DNA of 64,000 bases from positions 1 to 64,000 of the forward strand of contig DATMSA010000165.1 of NCBI GenBank assembly GCA_035565675.1, written 5' to 3'. The translations under genes were made by a program, and so were the position numbers. The number at the start of each line of letters is the position of its first letter. Position 1 is the first letter of the stretch. The notes beneath the pieces are model-generated. The model searched no databases. It saw only the letters and a list, made by a program, of their open reading frames with translations, and was not told the origin of the DNA. The stretch comes from Capillimicrobium sp035565675 (GTDB lineage: Bacteria; Actinomycetota; Thermoleophilia; Solirubrobacterales; Solirubrobacteraceae). Positions 8,371 to 17,415 of the stretch are shown here, one piece after another.

Positions 8371-9782
8371 GACCAGCCGTCCCCGACGGCGAGCATCTTG
8401 CCGCGGTTGGCGAGCCGGTCGGGGTCGACGGCGTCGCGCAGCCGGTGCATGAGCGCCATGTCCTCGGGGCCGAACATCTCGGGCAGGTGCGCGCGCTTCT
8501 CGACGCCGACGCCGTGCTCGCCGGTGATCGACCCGCCGAGGCGGATGCACAGGCGCAGGATCTCGCCGGCCAGCGCCTCGGCGCGCTCGAGCGCGCCCGC
8601 CTCGCGCCCGTCGAACAGGATCAGCGGGTGCAGGTTGCCGTCCCCGGCGTGGAACACGTTGGCCACGCGCAGCCCGGCCGCGGCGGCGAGCCGCTCGATC
8701 TCGGCCAGCGCCTCGCCCAGGTGCGTGCGCGGCACGACCCCGTCCTGGACGACGTAGTCGGGCGCCAGCCAGCCGACGGCCGAGAACGCGGCCTTGCGGC
8801 CCTTCCAGATCAGCGCGCGCTCCGCCGGGTCCTCGGTCGTGTGCACGTGGGTGGCGCCCGAGTCGCGCAGCAGCCCGGCCAGGCGGACGGCGTCGGCGTC
8901 GACGTTCTCGCGCCCGCCCTCCAGCTCGACGATCAGCAGCGCCTCGCCGGGCGGGTAGCCGGGCTTCACCGACGCCTCGGCCGCCTCGATCGCCAGCCTG
9001 TCCATGATCTCCAGCGCGACCGGCAGCAGCCCGCTGGCGACGATCCGCGAGACCGCGTCGCCGGCGGTCTCGAGCGAGTCGTAGACGGCGAGCGCCGTGT
9101 GCACGGCCTCGGGGATCGGGACGAGCCGGACCGTGAGCTCCAGCGCGATCCCGAAGAGGCCCTCCGAACCGCAGAACATCCCGGTCCAGTCGGGGCCGAC
9201 GGGCTCGAGGCTCTCGCCGCCCAGCTCGACGACCTCGCCGTCGGGCAGCACGACGCGCATGCCGAGGACGTGGTTGGCGGTCATCCCGTGGCGCAGGCAG
9301 TGGGCGCCGCCGGAGTTGAACGCGACGTTGCCGCCGATCGTGCAGACCGACTGGCTCGACGGGTCGGGCGCGTAGTGCAGCCCGTACGGCGCGACGGCGC
9401 GGCTGACGTCGAGGTTGACGACGCCGGGCTCCACCACGGCCAGGCGCGCCTGCGGGTCGACGCGGCGGACCCGGTTGAGCCGGTTCAGCGCGATCAGCAC
9501 CCCGCCCTCGAGCGGCAGCGAGCCGCCCGACAGCGACGTGCCGCTGCCGCGCGCCACGAACGGGACGCCGCGACGGTGGCAGGCGCGCACGACCCCGACG
9601 ACCTCATCCTGCGTCTCGGCCAGGACGACGGCCATCGGCCGCTGGTGGAACGCGGTGAGCGCGTCGGAGGCGAAGACGGCCAGCTCCGCCGGCGCGGTCA
9701 GCAGCCGCTCGCCCAGCCCGAGCGCGCGCAGGTCGCCGAGGATCGCCTCGCTGCCGGCAGGGGCTCGTGCGCTGACCGCCAT
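8367..9782 (-). CDS. glcD: Glycolate oxidase catalytic flavoprotein subunit
   Basis: 471 residues, the usual GlcD length. It has the FAD-binding region VPFVARGSGTSLSGGSLPLEGG (about 75-97) and DPSSQSVCTIGGNVAFNSGGAHC. The FAD-oxidase C-terminal domain follows, with the metal and substrate motifs HAGDGNLHPLILFD and GSITGEHGVGVEKR. It is first in the glcDEF operon. D-lactate dehydrogenases share the domain plan, but the glcE and glcF neighbours favour glycolate oxidase. About 48 bp separates its ATG from the convergent-side small gene at 9831. No regulator is adjacent. Confidence 0.95.
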   Translation of the reverse strand: MAVSARAPAGSEAILGDLRALGLGERLLTAPAELAVFASDALTAFHQRPMAVVLAETQDEVVGVVRACHRRGVPFVARGSGTSLSGGSLPLEGGVLIALNRLNRVRRVDPQARLAVVEPGVVNLDVSRAVAPYGLHYAPDPSSQSVCTIGGNVAFNSGGAHCLRHGMTANHVLGMRVVLPDGEVVELGGESLEPVGPDWTGMFCGSEGLFGIALELTVRLVPIPEAVHTALAVYDSLETAGDAVSRIVASGLLPVALEIMDRLAIEAAEASVKPGYPPGEALLIVELEGGRENVDADAVRLAGLLRDSGATHVHTTEDPAERALIWKGRKAAFSAVGWLAPDYVVQDGVVPRTHLGEALAEIERLAAAAGLRVANVFHAGDGNLHPLILFDGREAGALERAEALAGEILRLCIRLGGSITGEHGVGVEKRAHLPEMFGPEDMALMHRLRDAVDPDRLANRGKMLAVGDGWS

Positions 9783-9830
9783 GGGGCATTCATACCGCGT
9801 GCGGGCGTCGCACCCGCCCCCGGCCCGGCG

Positions 9831-10097
9831 TCAGTGGTTGCGCAGGGCGGAGATCAGCTCGCCCTTGTCCATCTTGGAGCGGCCCTCGATGCCGACCTGG
9901 CGCGCGCGCTTCAGGAGCTGGTCCTTGGTCTGCTCCTCGTACGTGGAGGCGCGGCCGCCGCGCTTGCTCGCCTGGTTGCCGCTGCCGCCCGCGTTGGCGT
10001 TGGCCACGCGCGCGGCCTTCTCCTTGCTCATGCCCTGGTCGCGCATGGCCTCGTACTGGCGGTCGTTCTTCACCGTGGGTCCGTGGTTCTTGGCCAT
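9831..10097 (-). CDS. Small basic Rho-N/SAP-like protein (DUF7218-type)
   Basis: 88 residues from ATG 10097. An in-frame extension upstream exists but is rich in non-conserved residues and crosses the divergent promoter region. The N-terminal half is charged (MAKNHGPTVKNDRQYEAMRD, then GMSKEKAARVANANAGG). The C-terminal 35 residues, KDQLLKRARQVGIEGRSKMDKGEL followed by ISALRNH, form a helix-extended loop-helix of the Rho_N/SAP type, often associated with nucleic-acid binding. Similar small proteins are common in actinobacteria and some are stress-related. Here it is divergent from the mrp operon. No specific role can be assigned. Confidence 0.75.
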   Translation of the reverse strand: MAKNHGPTVKNDRQYEAMRDQGMSKEKAARVANANAGGSGNQASKRGGRASTYEEQTKDQLLKRARQVGIEGRSKMDKGELISALRNH

Positions 10098-10194
10098 GGA
10101 CACCGGGTTACCCACATCCCGGGCGTCGATCACGAGACTGAGCATCCGGTCGCGCGGGCAGAGTTCGGCACCGATGCCCGACCGGAGCGCCGAC

Positions 10195-12441
10195 GTGACA
10201 GGACCGCGCATCGCGCGGTCGGCCCTCGCGGCCGTCCTCGTCGCGGTGGCCGCGTTCGTCGCGACGTGGGTCGCCTGGGAGGCCGGCGGCTTCGAGGTCG
10301 ACCTCCCCTGGGCGCCCGTGTGGGACCTGCGGCTGTCGCTCGAGCTCGACGGGCTCGCGCTGCTGTACGCGGTGCTGGCGGCCGGGATCGGGGCCGTCGT
10401 GTTCGCCTACGCGTCGGCCTACGTGCCGCGCCATCTCGCCCACCAGGGCCGCCCGCGCGGCGAGGAGGCGCGGCTGCACGGCGCGATGGTGCTGTTCCTC
10501 GTGTCGATGCTCGGGCTCGTCCTGGCCCGCGACCTGATCCTGCTGTTCGTCTTCTGGGACCTGACCGCGGTCGCGTCCTGGCTGCTGATCGGCTTCGACC
10601 GCGCCAACCGGCCCGCGCGGCTGTCGGCGCTGATGGCGCTGCTCGTGACGACGATCACCGCGGTCCTGCTGCTGATCGCGATCCTCGTGCTGCGCAGCGA
10701 GTACGGCACGACGCAGATCGACGAGCTGGTCGCGGTCGCCCGACCGGGCTGGGCGGTGGCGCTGGCCGGCGTCCTCATCGCCGTGGCCGCCCTGACCAAG
10801 AGCGCGCAGGCGCCGCTGCACTTCTGGCTGCCCCGGGCGATGGCCGCGCCGACCCCGGTGTCCGCGTACCTGCACTCCGCCGCGATGGTCGCCGCCGGCG
10901 TGTTCCTGGTCAGCCGCACCCACCCGCTGCTGGCGCTCGAGCCCGCGCTGCTGGACGGGATCCTCGCCGTCGGCCTCGCGTCGATCGTGGTCGGCGGGCT
11001 GCTGGCGCTGTGGGCGACCGACCTGAAGCGGCTGCTGGCCTACTCGACCATCTCCCAGTACGGCTACGTCGCGACGATGCTCGGCATCGGCGGCGCGGCG
11101 GGCGCCGCCGGCGCGTGCCTGTACGTGCTCGTCCACGCGATCGCCAAGAGCGCGCTGTTCATGACCGCCGGCGCGGTGACCGAGGCGACCGGCCGCAAGG
11201 AGCTGCCGCGCCTCGGCGGCCTGGCGCGCCGGATGCCGCTGCTGGCCGCCGGGAGCGGCGCGGCCGCCGCGACGCTCGCGGCGCTGCCGCTCACGCTCGG
11301 GTTCTTCAAGGACGAGCTGTTCTTCAAGGCGGCGGCCGAGCGCGGCACGTGGCTGGCGGTCGCGGCGGTGATCAGCGCCGCGCTGACGCTGGCCTACATC
11401 GGGCGCTTCTGGGGCGGCGTGTTCCTCGGGCGCAGCGACGCGACGGTGCGGCCGCTGGAGCGCCGGCTCGTGTGGCCGATCGCGGCGCTCGGCGCGCTCG
11501 CCGTCGCCGGCGGCCTCGTCCCCGGGCCGTTCGCGGAGCTCGCGCAGGAGGCCGCCGACGTCACCGCGGCCGGGCCGGCGCCCGTCGACGTCGCCTACCA
11601 CGCCGACACGCGGACCGAGAACGTCATGGCGGTCGCGGCGTGGCTGACCGGCGCGCTGCTGCTCGCCGGGCGCGCGCGCCTGCAGGGACTGCTGTCGGCG
11701 ATCGCCCGCGCCGGCCAGGCGATCGGGCCCGAGCGGCTCTACACCGTCGCGCTGGAGGGGATCAACGCGCTCTCCAACCGCATCCACGACGTCGAGGTGC
11801 GCGACCTGCGCGCCCGCATCGCCGCGGTGCTCGTCCCCGCCAGCGGGCTCATCGCGCTCGGCGTCATCTTCACGCCGACCGGCAGCACCTACGAGGTCGG
11901 GCGGCTGGTCGGCGCCGACGTGCCGCTCGTGATGATGCTCGGGATCGGCGTGCTCGCGGCGGTCGCGGCCACCCGGCCGCGGCGCCACCTGCGCCTGGCG
12001 CTGTCGCTGTCGGCGGTGGGGTTCGCGCTCGCCGTGGTCTACGCGCTGCTGGGGGCGGCCGACATCGCGCTCGTCGCGGTGCTCGTCGAGACGCTGTTCG
12101 CGCTGCTGTTCGTCGGCGTCTTCTCGCTCGTCCCCGCGCGCGTCCTGCGCCGCGAGTCGCGGCGGCGGGGATCCCCGAGCGCGCGCCTGCGCAACGGCCT
12201 GATCGCGGCGACGTCGGGGGTCGTGACGATGCTCGTCGCCTGGGGCGCGTTCTCCCGGCCGATCCCCGACGACCCGTCCGCGCAGCGCCACCTGGCGCTC
12301 GCCGACGAGGCCCACGGCAAGGACGTCGTGACGGTGATCCTGGCCGATTTCCGCGGCCTCGACACGCTCGTCGAGATCACCGTCGTGCTCGTCGCGGCGA
12401 TGGCGGTCGCGACGCTCCTGCACGGGAGGTTCCGGGCCTGA
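10195..12441 (+). CDS. mrpA: Mrp Na+/H+ antiporter subunit A
   Basis: 748 residues from GTG 10195, chosen because GGAG lies 7 bp upstream; ATG 10174 in the same frame is the alternative. It is a NuoL/MrpA-type proton-translocating membrane protein with many helices. Family motifs are present: LLFVFWDLTAVASWLLIG, LTKSAQAPLHFWLPRAMAAP (proton-channel Lys), VSAYLHSAAMVAAG, LLAYSTISQYGY and LGFFKDELFFKAAAE. The C-terminal third (from about 560) carries the MrpA-specific DUF4040/MbhE-like region (LLGAADIALVAVLVETLFAL). It is the first gene of a complete mrpABCDEFG operon and overlaps mrpB as TGATG. The complex exchanges cytoplasmic Na+ (or K+) for protons. Confidence 0.93.
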   Translation: MTGPRIARSALAAVLVAVAAFVATWVAWEAGGFEVDLPWAPVWDLRLSLELDGLALLYAVLAAGIGAVVFAYASAYVPRHLAHQGRPRGEEARLHGAMVLFLVSMLGLVLARDLILLFVFWDLTAVASWLLIGFDRANRPARLSALMALLVTTITAVLLLIAILVLRSEYGTTQIDELVAVARPGWAVALAGVLIAVAALTKSAQAPLHFWLPRAMAAPTPVSAYLHSAAMVAAGVFLVSRTHPLLALEPALLDGILAVGLASIVVGGLLALWATDLKRLLAYSTISQYGYVATMLGIGGAAGAAGACLYVLVHAIAKSALFMTAGAVTEATGRKELPRLGGLARRMPLLAAGSGAAAATLAALPLTLGFFKDELFFKAAAERGTWLAVAAVISAALTLAYIGRFWGGVFLGRSDATVRPLERRLVWPIAALGALAVAGGLVPGPFAELAQEAADVTAAGPAPVDVAYHADTRTENVMAVAAWLTGALLLAGRARLQGLLSAIARAGQAIGPERLYTVALEGINALSNRIHDVEVRDLRARIAAVLVPASGLIALGVIFTPTGSTYEVGRLVGADVPLVMMLGIGVLAAVAATRPRRHLRLALSLSAVGFALAVVYALLGAADIALVAVLVETLFALLFVGVFSLVPARVLRRESRRRGSPSARLRNGLIAATSGVVTMLVAWGAFSRPIPDDPSAQRHLALADEAHGKDVVTVILADFRGLDTLVEITVVLVAAMAVATLLHGRFRA

Positions 12442-12872
12442 TGAGCCTCCTCACGCGCTTCGTGTCGCGGCTGCTGCTGGCGCCGGTGCTGATCGTCGCG
12501 GTCGGCATCCTCGTGAAGGGCTACGCCGACGTGGGCGACGGGTTCGCCGCGGGCGTGGTGGCGGCGCTCGCGCTCCTGCTCCAGTACGTGGCGTTCGGCA
12601 GCGACGCGGTCGAGAGCGCGCTGCCGATCCGGTGGGCGCCGGGGATCGCGGTCGCCGGCCTCGCGCTGGCCGTCCTGGTGTTCGCCGGCCCGATGGCGCT
12701 GGGCGACCGGCCGCTGGAGCACCTGCCCGCGCCGGGCGACGAGCCGGTCCACATCGGCTCGCTGGAGCTCATCACCGCGGTCGTCTTCGACGTCGGCGTG
12801 TTCCTGCTCGTGCTCGGCGCGGTGGGGACGATCATCGGCAGCCTCATCGACCCCGACGAGGAGGCGCCGTGA
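12441..12872 (+). CDS. mrpB: Mrp antiporter subunit B
   Basis: 143 residues, four predicted membrane helices. It has the MnhB-family signature of a helix followed by GYADVGDGFAAGVVAALALLLQY, where most homologues have H-PGGGF-AG, and a late LELITAVVFDVGVFLLVLGAVG. The ATG overlaps the mrpA stop, and its own stop overlaps the mrpC GTG. It is a small membrane subunit required for assembly and function of the Mrp complex. The GGGF glycines are partly replaced here (ADVGDGF). Confidence 0.93.
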   Translation: MSLLTRFVSRLLLAPVLIVAVGILVKGYADVGDGFAAGVVAALALLLQYVAFGSDAVESALPIRWAPGIAVAGLALAVLVFAGPMALGDRPLEHLPAPGDEPVHIGSLELITAVVFDVGVFLLVLGAVGTIIGSLIDPDEEAP

Positions 12873-13300
12873 ACCTCGTCTTCGCGATCGCGATCGGGGC
12901 GATCTTCGGCGCCGGGGTGTACCTGCTCCTGCAGGCCGACCTGCTGCGCGTCGTCACCGGCCTGGCGCTGATCGCCAACGCCGCCAACCTGACGCTGATG
13001 GCGTCGGGGCTGTCGCGCGGGCAGTCGCCGATCCTGCCGCTGACCGGCGACGAGCCGGTCAGCGACCCGCTCGTGCAGGCGATGACGCTGACGGCGATCG
13101 TGATCGGCTTCGCGACCACCGCGCTGCTCCTCGCGCTCGCGGTCGTCCTGTACCGCCGCCGCCACAGCGTCGACCTCGACGACCTCTCGCGCGAGGAGGC
13201 GGCCGCGTCCGCGCGCGACGAGACCGAGGAGCCGGCGCTGGACCCGTGGCGCGACGTGGAGCTCGTCGAGTCCGACGAACCGGAGGGCGCGCCGCGATGA
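12869..13300 (+). CDS. mrpC: Mrp antiporter subunit C (NuoK-like)
   Basis: 143 residues from a GTG overlapping the mrpB stop. It has three membrane helices of NuoK/MrpC type: GAGVYLLLQADLLRVVTGLA, then LIANAANLTLMASG, a loop SPILPLTGDEPVSDPLVQAM, and a third helix TLTAIVIGFATTALLLAL. The loop with DPL-QAM-LTAIVI is diagnostic of MrpC. A hydrophilic acidic tail of about 40 residues, longer than usual, extends into the cytoplasm. An SD-like CGGAGG inside the tail (13281-13286) serves mrpD. Confidence 0.93.
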   Translation: MNLVFAIAIGAIFGAGVYLLLQADLLRVVTGLALIANAANLTLMASGLSRGQSPILPLTGDEPVSDPLVQAMTLTAIVIGFATTALLLALAVVLYRRRHSVDLDDLSREEAAASARDETEEPALDPWRDVELVESDEPEGAPR

Positions 13301-14697
13301 TGCTGATCGCCGGACCCCTCCTCGTGCTGTGGATCGCCGGCCTCGCGCTGGTCGTCATGGACGGCCGCCGGCGGGCGGTCGGCGTCGCCGCGATCGTCGC
13401 GGTCGCCGTCGCGTTCGCGCTGCAGGCCGTCCTGCTGGGCCGCGTCGTCACCGACGGCGCCCAGGACCTGGTCGCCGGCGGGTGGGCGGCCGACGTCGGC
13501 ATCCGGCTGCGCGTCGACGCGCTCGGCGCGGTGTTCGCGGTCCTGTCGACCGGGATCGTGCTGGCCTCGCTCGTGCAGGCGGTCGCGACCGGCGTGCGCT
13601 CGCGCACCCTGCCCGCGCTCACCGTGTTCCTGACGCTCGGGCTCTCCGGCCTCTTCGCCACCGGCGACGTCTTCAGCTTCTACGTCTTCTTCGAGCTGGC
13701 GATGATCGCCGCGTACGCGCTGACCGCCGCCGCCGGCACCGCCCGCGAGGTGAGCGCCGCGTTCCTGTTCGCGATCGTCAACCTCGTCGGCTCGTTCCTG
13801 TTCCTCATCGGCATCGCGCTCCTGTACCGCGCGACCGGGACGCTGGAGATGGTCGCGGTGGCCGAGGCGGCGGGCCGCCTGGAGGCGACGACGGCGATCC
13901 TGCTGGCGATCACGTTCTTCGTCGCGTTCGGGACCAAGCTCGGCCTGTTCCCGTTCCACTTCTGGCTGCCGACGCTGTACGCGACCGCGTCGCCGCCCGT
14001 CGCGGCGATCTTCGCCGGCGCGCTGGCCAACATCGGCGCCTACGGCCTGCTGCGCTTCGGCGGGGCGATCCTGCCCAAGGAGCTGGCGCTCAGCGCGACC
14101 GCGCTGATCGTGATCGGGACGGTGAGCATCGCCTACGGCGCGATCCAGGCGATCGGCCGGCGCGACACGCGCGAGGTGCTCGCCTACTCGTCGATCGGCC
14201 ACGTCGGCTACATCCTCATCGCGCTCGGCCTGGGCGGCCCGATCGGGCTGTCCGCCGCGGTCGCGTTCAGCATCGCCAACTCGCTCAACAAGGCGCTGCT
14301 GTTCCTGTCCAGCGAGCTGCGCGGGCGACTGACCGCCTTCATCTTCCTCGTCGGCGTGCTGAGCGTGGCGGGCGTCCCGCCGACCGCCGGGTTCTTCGGG
14401 AAGGCCGCGCTGTTCGACGCAGGCGTGCGGGCCGAGGACTGGGTGGCCGTCGCGATGCTGTTCGTCGGCGGCGCGCTCTCGTTCGTCTACATCTTCCAGA
14501 TCTACCAGCACGACCGCTGGCGCCCGCGCGAGGAGCGCGAGCGCGAGACGCCGCGCGGCACGGCCGGTGTCGGCCAGCGGCTGGCGGCCGGCGCGGTCGC
14601 CCTGGTCGTGATCGTGCTGGGCCTGTGGCCCCAGCCCCTGCTCGCCGCCGGCCGCGACGCGGCCGACGCGATCGTGATCGCGAGGGGCGGCGAATGA
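13297..14697 (+). CDS. mrpD: Mrp antiporter subunit D (NuoM/N-like)
   Basis: 466 residues from the first ATG of an ATGATG, 11 bases after CGGAGG. It is a second antiporter-like proton-translocating subunit. Key features are DVFSFYVFFELAMIAAYALTA (the helix-5 Glu region), GTKLGLFPFHFWLPTLYATA (the conserved Lys and HFWLP), VLAYSSIGHVGYILIALGLG and VAGVPPTAGFFGKAALFDAG. Around 13-14 helices are predicted. The stop overlaps the mrpE ATG. It is an essential part of the Mrp complex together with MrpA. Confidence 0.94.
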   Translation: MMLIAGPLLVLWIAGLALVVMDGRRRAVGVAAIVAVAVAFALQAVLLGRVVTDGAQDLVAGGWAADVGIRLRVDALGAVFAVLSTGIVLASLVQAVATGVRSRTLPALTVFLTLGLSGLFATGDVFSFYVFFELAMIAAYALTAAAGTAREVSAAFLFAIVNLVGSFLFLIGIALLYRATGTLEMVAVAEAAGRLEATTAILLAITFFVAFGTKLGLFPFHFWLPTLYATASPPVAAIFAGALANIGAYGLLRFGGAILPKELALSATALIVIGTVSIAYGAIQAIGRRDTREVLAYSSIGHVGYILIALGLGGPIGLSAAVAFSIANSLNKALLFLSSELRGRLTAFIFLVGVLSVAGVPPTAGFFGKAALFDAGVRAEDWVAVAMLFVGGALSFVYIFQIYQHDRWRPREERERETPRGTAGVGQRLAAGAVALVVIVLGLWPQPLLAAGRDAADAIVIARGGE

Positions 14698-15191
14698 TCC
14701 ACCTGCTGCGCGCCGGCCTCGTGCTCGGGATCGTCTACTGCTTCACGCTGGCCAGCACCGACCCGGTTGACCTCGCGATCGGCACCGGGCTGGGCATCGC
14801 GCTGGTCGCCGCGCTCGGGGTCCGCCTGGAGCTGGGCCCCGCGGCCGGCGCGCTGCCGCCGTTCGCGCAGCGCGCGCTCTGGTTCCCCGTCTTCCTGGCC
14901 GCCATCGTCGGCGACGTGATCGCCAGCACGTGGGACGTGGCGCTGCGGATCCTGCATCTGCGGTCGGTCCGCCACGCCGGCCTCGTCCGGGTCCCGATCG
15001 GCGAGCGCACCGACCGCGGGATCGCGGTGAGCGGGCTGGTCATCTCGCTGTCGCCCGGCGCCGTGCTCGTCGACGTCGACTGGGACCGGCGCGACCTGAT
15101 CGTGCACGTCATCGACGCGTCCGACCCCGACGACGTCCGGGCGCGCCTGCAGCGCTTCTACGACCGCTACCAGCGGAGGGTCCTGCCGTGA
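14694..15191 (+). CDS. mrpE: Mrp antiporter subunit E
   Basis: 165 residues. It has two or three N-terminal hydrophobic segments and then a cytoplasmic domain with the MnhE signatures WFPVFLAAIVGDVIASTWDVALRIL, the LVRVPIG segment and SGLVISLSPGAVLVDVD, ending in the DDLIVHVID-type region (RRDLIVHVIDASDPDDV). ATG overlaps the mrpD stop, and its last codons overlap the mrpF GTG. MrpE is needed for full antiport activity in other bacteria. Confidence 0.93.
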   Translation: MIHLLRAGLVLGIVYCFTLASTDPVDLAIGTGLGIALVAALGVRLELGPAAGALPPFAQRALWFPVFLAAIVGDVIASTWDVALRILHLRSVRHAGLVRVPIGERTDRGIAVSGLVISLSPGAVLVDVDWDRRDLIVHVIDASDPDDVRARLQRFYDRYQRRVLP

Positions 15192-15460
15192 TCTCCGACA
15201 TCGTCTTCTACGCCGGGATGGGCTGGCTGGCGATCATGCTCGGCGTCCTCGTCGTGGTGACCGCCGCGGGCCGGACCACCGCAACGCGCATCCTCGCGCT
15301 CAACCTGCTCACGCTGCTGGTGATCGGCCTGCTGGCACTCATCGCCGGCGAGGACCGCCGGCCCTACGTGCTCGACGCGGCGCTCGCGCTCGCGCTGCTG
15401 TCGTTCGTCTCCACGCTGGTCGCCTGCCGCTACCTCGAGGACCGCCGCCCCTTCCGATGA
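15188..15460 (+). CDS. mrpF: Mrp antiporter subunit F
   Basis: 90 residues from GTG 15188, which overlaps the mrpE stop. Three membrane helices are predicted, with the MnhF pattern: an N-terminal helix, the family-typical segment AGRTTATRILALNLLTLLVIGLL (the RI-ALN-L core), and YVLDAALALALLSFVSTLV near the end. It has the size usual for MrpF (80-95 residues). The stop overlaps the mrpG start. Confidence 0.92.
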   Translation: MISDIVFYAGMGWLAIMLGVLVVVTAAGRTTATRILALNLLTLLVIGLLALIAGEDRRPYVLDAALALALLSFVSTLVACRYLEDRRPFR

Positions 15461-15753
15461 GGTCACTGATCGCCGACATCCTGATCGTGGCGGGCCTGCT
15501 GATCGTGACGATCGGCGTGTACGGCGTCGCGCGGTGGCGCGACCCGATGCTGCAGCTCCACGCCGCGTCGAAGGCGGGCGTGCTCGGGGTGGCGCTGCTG
15601 CTCGCGGCCGCCGCCGTGGAGGGCGGCGGCGCCACGGCCGCGCGGGCGGTGCTCGCGATCGCGCTGCTGGGCCTGACGTCGCCGGTGGGCGCGCACGCGG
15701 TCGCGCGGGCCGCCGTCCGCCGCCGGGCCCAGGCGCGTCGCGACGGCCGCTAG
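15457..15753 (+). CDS. mrpG: Mrp antiporter subunit G
   Basis: 98 residues, three membrane helices. MnhG/PhaG signatures are present: GVYGVARWRDPMLQLHAASKAGVLGVALLL (family: G-RLRDPM-RLHAASKA-TLG) and LLGLTSPVGAHAVARAA (family: LTSPV-AH-LARAA). It is the last gene of the operon. Its TAG shares the palindromic CTAG at 15750-15753 with the stop codon of the convergent SDR gene, so there is no room for a terminator between them. Confidence 0.94.
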   Translation: MRSLIADILIVAGLLIVTIGVYGVARWRDPMLQLHAASKAGVLGVALLLAAAAVEGGGATAARAVLAIALLGLTSPVGAHAVARAAVRRRAQARRDGR

Positions 15754-16667
15754 GCCGGCCCGGGCTGTGGCGCGTCGGCGGCGGCCAGGCCGAAGCCGAC
15801 CCCGGTCATGCGCTCGGACGCCTCCCACAGCGCCCGCGCCGTCGCCTCGTCGTCGGCGGCGGCCGCGGGGCGCGCGACCCGCGGCTCCCCCCACAGCTCC
15901 TGGAACCCGCTCGGCGCGACGTACGCGCCGCCGGGCAGGTCGGCGGCGATCGCGTGCAGCGTCGGGCGCGCGCCCTGGTCGGAGGTCTGGGCGAGCAGGC
16001 GGCTGGCGCTCCCGATGACGCGATCCTGCAGGCGGCTGGCGGTGGAGCTGTGCAGGTTCGTCGCCACCCAGCCGGGGTGGACGGCGAGCGCGCGCACCGG
16101 CGAGCCCGCGGCGGCCAGGCGGCGCTGCAGCTCGCGCGCGAACAGGAGGTTGGCGAGCTTGGACTGCGCGTAGGCCGCCCACGGCGAGTAGCGCCGGCGC
16201 TCCCAGTTCAGGTCGGCGAGGTCGATGCGGCCGAAGCGGTGCGCGGGCGAGGCGACCACCACGACGCGGTCGGCGACCCGGTCCAGCAGCAGGTTCGTCA
16301 GCGCGAAGTGGCCGAGGTGGTTGGTGGCGAGCTGCAGCTCGAACCCGTCGGCGGTGCGGCGCAGCGGGGTGGCCATCACGCCCGCGTTGTCGACGAGCAC
16401 GTCGATCGGGTCCGTCCACTCGGCCGCGAAGGCCCGCACCGACGCGAGGTCGGCGAGGTCGAGCCGGCGCACCTCGCGCTCGCCGGGGACCGTGGCGGCC
16501 GCCGCCTCCCCGCGCGCGGGGTCGCGGACGGCGAGCACGACCCGCGCGCCGGCGCGACCGAGCGCCCGCGCGGCCCCCAGCCCGATCCCGCTGCTCGCTC
16601 CGGTGATCACGACCGTGCGCCCGGCGAGCCGCGCCAGTCCGTCGGGGCTCCAGGGCGGCTCGGTCAC
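15750..16667 (-). CDS. Short-chain dehydrogenase (retinol dehydrogenase-like SDR)
   Basis: 305 residues. Rossmann motif TGASSGIG is near residue 22, with DNAGVMATPL, the catalytic Ser in VVVASPAHRFG and the YAQSK catalytic Tyr/Lys. The long C-terminus with AVHPGWVATNL and the segment after it resemble the retinol-dehydrogenase/WW-oxidoreductase-like SDR group. It is NAD(P)-dependent; substrate unknown. It follows the GntR gene by 10 bp on the same strand, so it is probably co-transcribed with that regulator and belongs to the catabolic island. Confidence 0.88.
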   Translation of the reverse strand: MTEPPWSPDGLARLAGRTVVITGASSGIGLGAARALGRAGARVVLAVRDPARGEAAAATVPGEREVRRLDLADLASVRAFAAEWTDPIDVLVDNAGVMATPLRRTADGFELQLATNHLGHFALTNLLLDRVADRVVVVASPAHRFGRIDLADLNWERRRYSPWAAYAQSKLANLLFARELQRRLAAAGSPVRALAVHPGWVATNLHSSTASRLQDRVIGSASRLLAQTSDQGARPTLHAIAADLPGGAYVAPSGFQELWGEPRVARPAAAADDEATARALWEASERMTGVGFGLAAADAPQPGPA

Positions 16668-16677
16668 GTGGACCGGG

Positions 16678-17370
16678 TCAGGACGCGCCGTCGGCCGCCG
16701 CGCCGTCGGCGGAGCGCTGGCGACGGTCGCGCGCCTCGATCGTGCGCAGCTTGTGCTCGCGCGCGAACCGCTCGAGCTCGTCGGCGTCGCGCCCCTCCTC
16801 GAGCATCGTGATCAGCTCCTCGTGCTCGTCGATCGAGGGGCGCCCGCGCGACATCAGCGGGAAGTAGATCGTGCTGCGCATGGCGTTCAGCCGCTGCTGG
16901 GCCTCCTCCACCTGGCGGCGCAGGAGGCGGTTGGGGCAGCGTTCCCAGATGATGCGATGGAACGCCTCGTTGTGCTCGGTGAGCCCGAGGATGTCGAGCT
17001 CCTCGATGTCCGCGTACATCTCGCGGTCGATCTCGCGCATCCGCGCGAAGTCCTCGGCGGTCATGTGCGGCGCGGCGCGCGCGGTGACGAAGCCCTCCAG
17101 GAGCGCGAGCGCCTCGATCGCCTCGGCCCACGACTCGGCGTCGCGCGGAGCGACCTGCGCGCCGGCGTTGCGCTGGTAGACGACCCAGTGCTCGGCCTCG
17201 AGGCGGCGGATCGCCTCGCGCACCGGCATCGGGCTGACCTCGAGCTCCCGGCCGATGGTGTCGATCACGAGGCGGTACCCGGGCGGGTAGGTGCCGTCCA
17301 GGATGCGCCGGCGCAGCACCTCGTAGACCTGCTCCTGCTTGCTCTGGGACTTCTCAGTGGTCCGCGCCAT
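16678..17370 (-). CDS. GntR-family regulator with FCD domain (copy 1)
   Basis: 230 residues. A winged helix of the GntR family (about 15-80) is followed by an all-helical FCD ligand-binding domain (about 95-215). The winged helix has VYEVLRRRILDGTYPPGYRL, ELEVSPMPVREAIRRLEAE and WVVYQRNAGAQVAP. FCD residues such as EHNEAFHRIIWERCPN and SIDEHEELI are present. It is nearly identical, block by block, to the regulator at 30274-30921, so this is a recent duplication. Its upstream region has a TATCAGATTACC box (17378-17389) and a perfect 8-bp inverted repeat (17416-17440), which suggests autoregulation. It probably controls the island by binding an intermediate. Confidence 0.92.
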   Translation of the reverse strand: MARTTEKSQSKQEQVYEVLRRRILDGTYPPGYRLVIDTIGRELEVSPMPVREAIRRLEAEHWVVYQRNAGAQVAPRDAESWAEAIEALALLEGFVTARAAPHMTAEDFARMREIDREMYADIEELDILGLTEHNEAFHRIIWERCPNRLLRRQVEEAQQRLNAMRSTIYFPLMSRGRPSIDEHEELITMLEEGRDADELERFAREHKLRTIEARDRRQRSADGAAADGAS

Positions 17371-17372
17371 GA

Positions 17373-17390
17373 TCGCTATCAGATTACCTG
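17373..17390 (-). promoter_or_regulatory. Island promoter block H upstream of GntR copy 1
   Basis: CTATCAGATTACC lies immediately upstream of the ATG at 17370. It matches the block in front of the CMD operon (TATCAGATTTCC at 41240-41251) and, more distantly, the TATAGCATTTCC blocks at 22265 and 22439. If it is a promoter/operator, the regulator mRNA would be nearly leaderless. Confidence 0.5.
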
Positions 17391-17415
17391 CGATCCCGGC
17401 GATCGTGTCGCATAA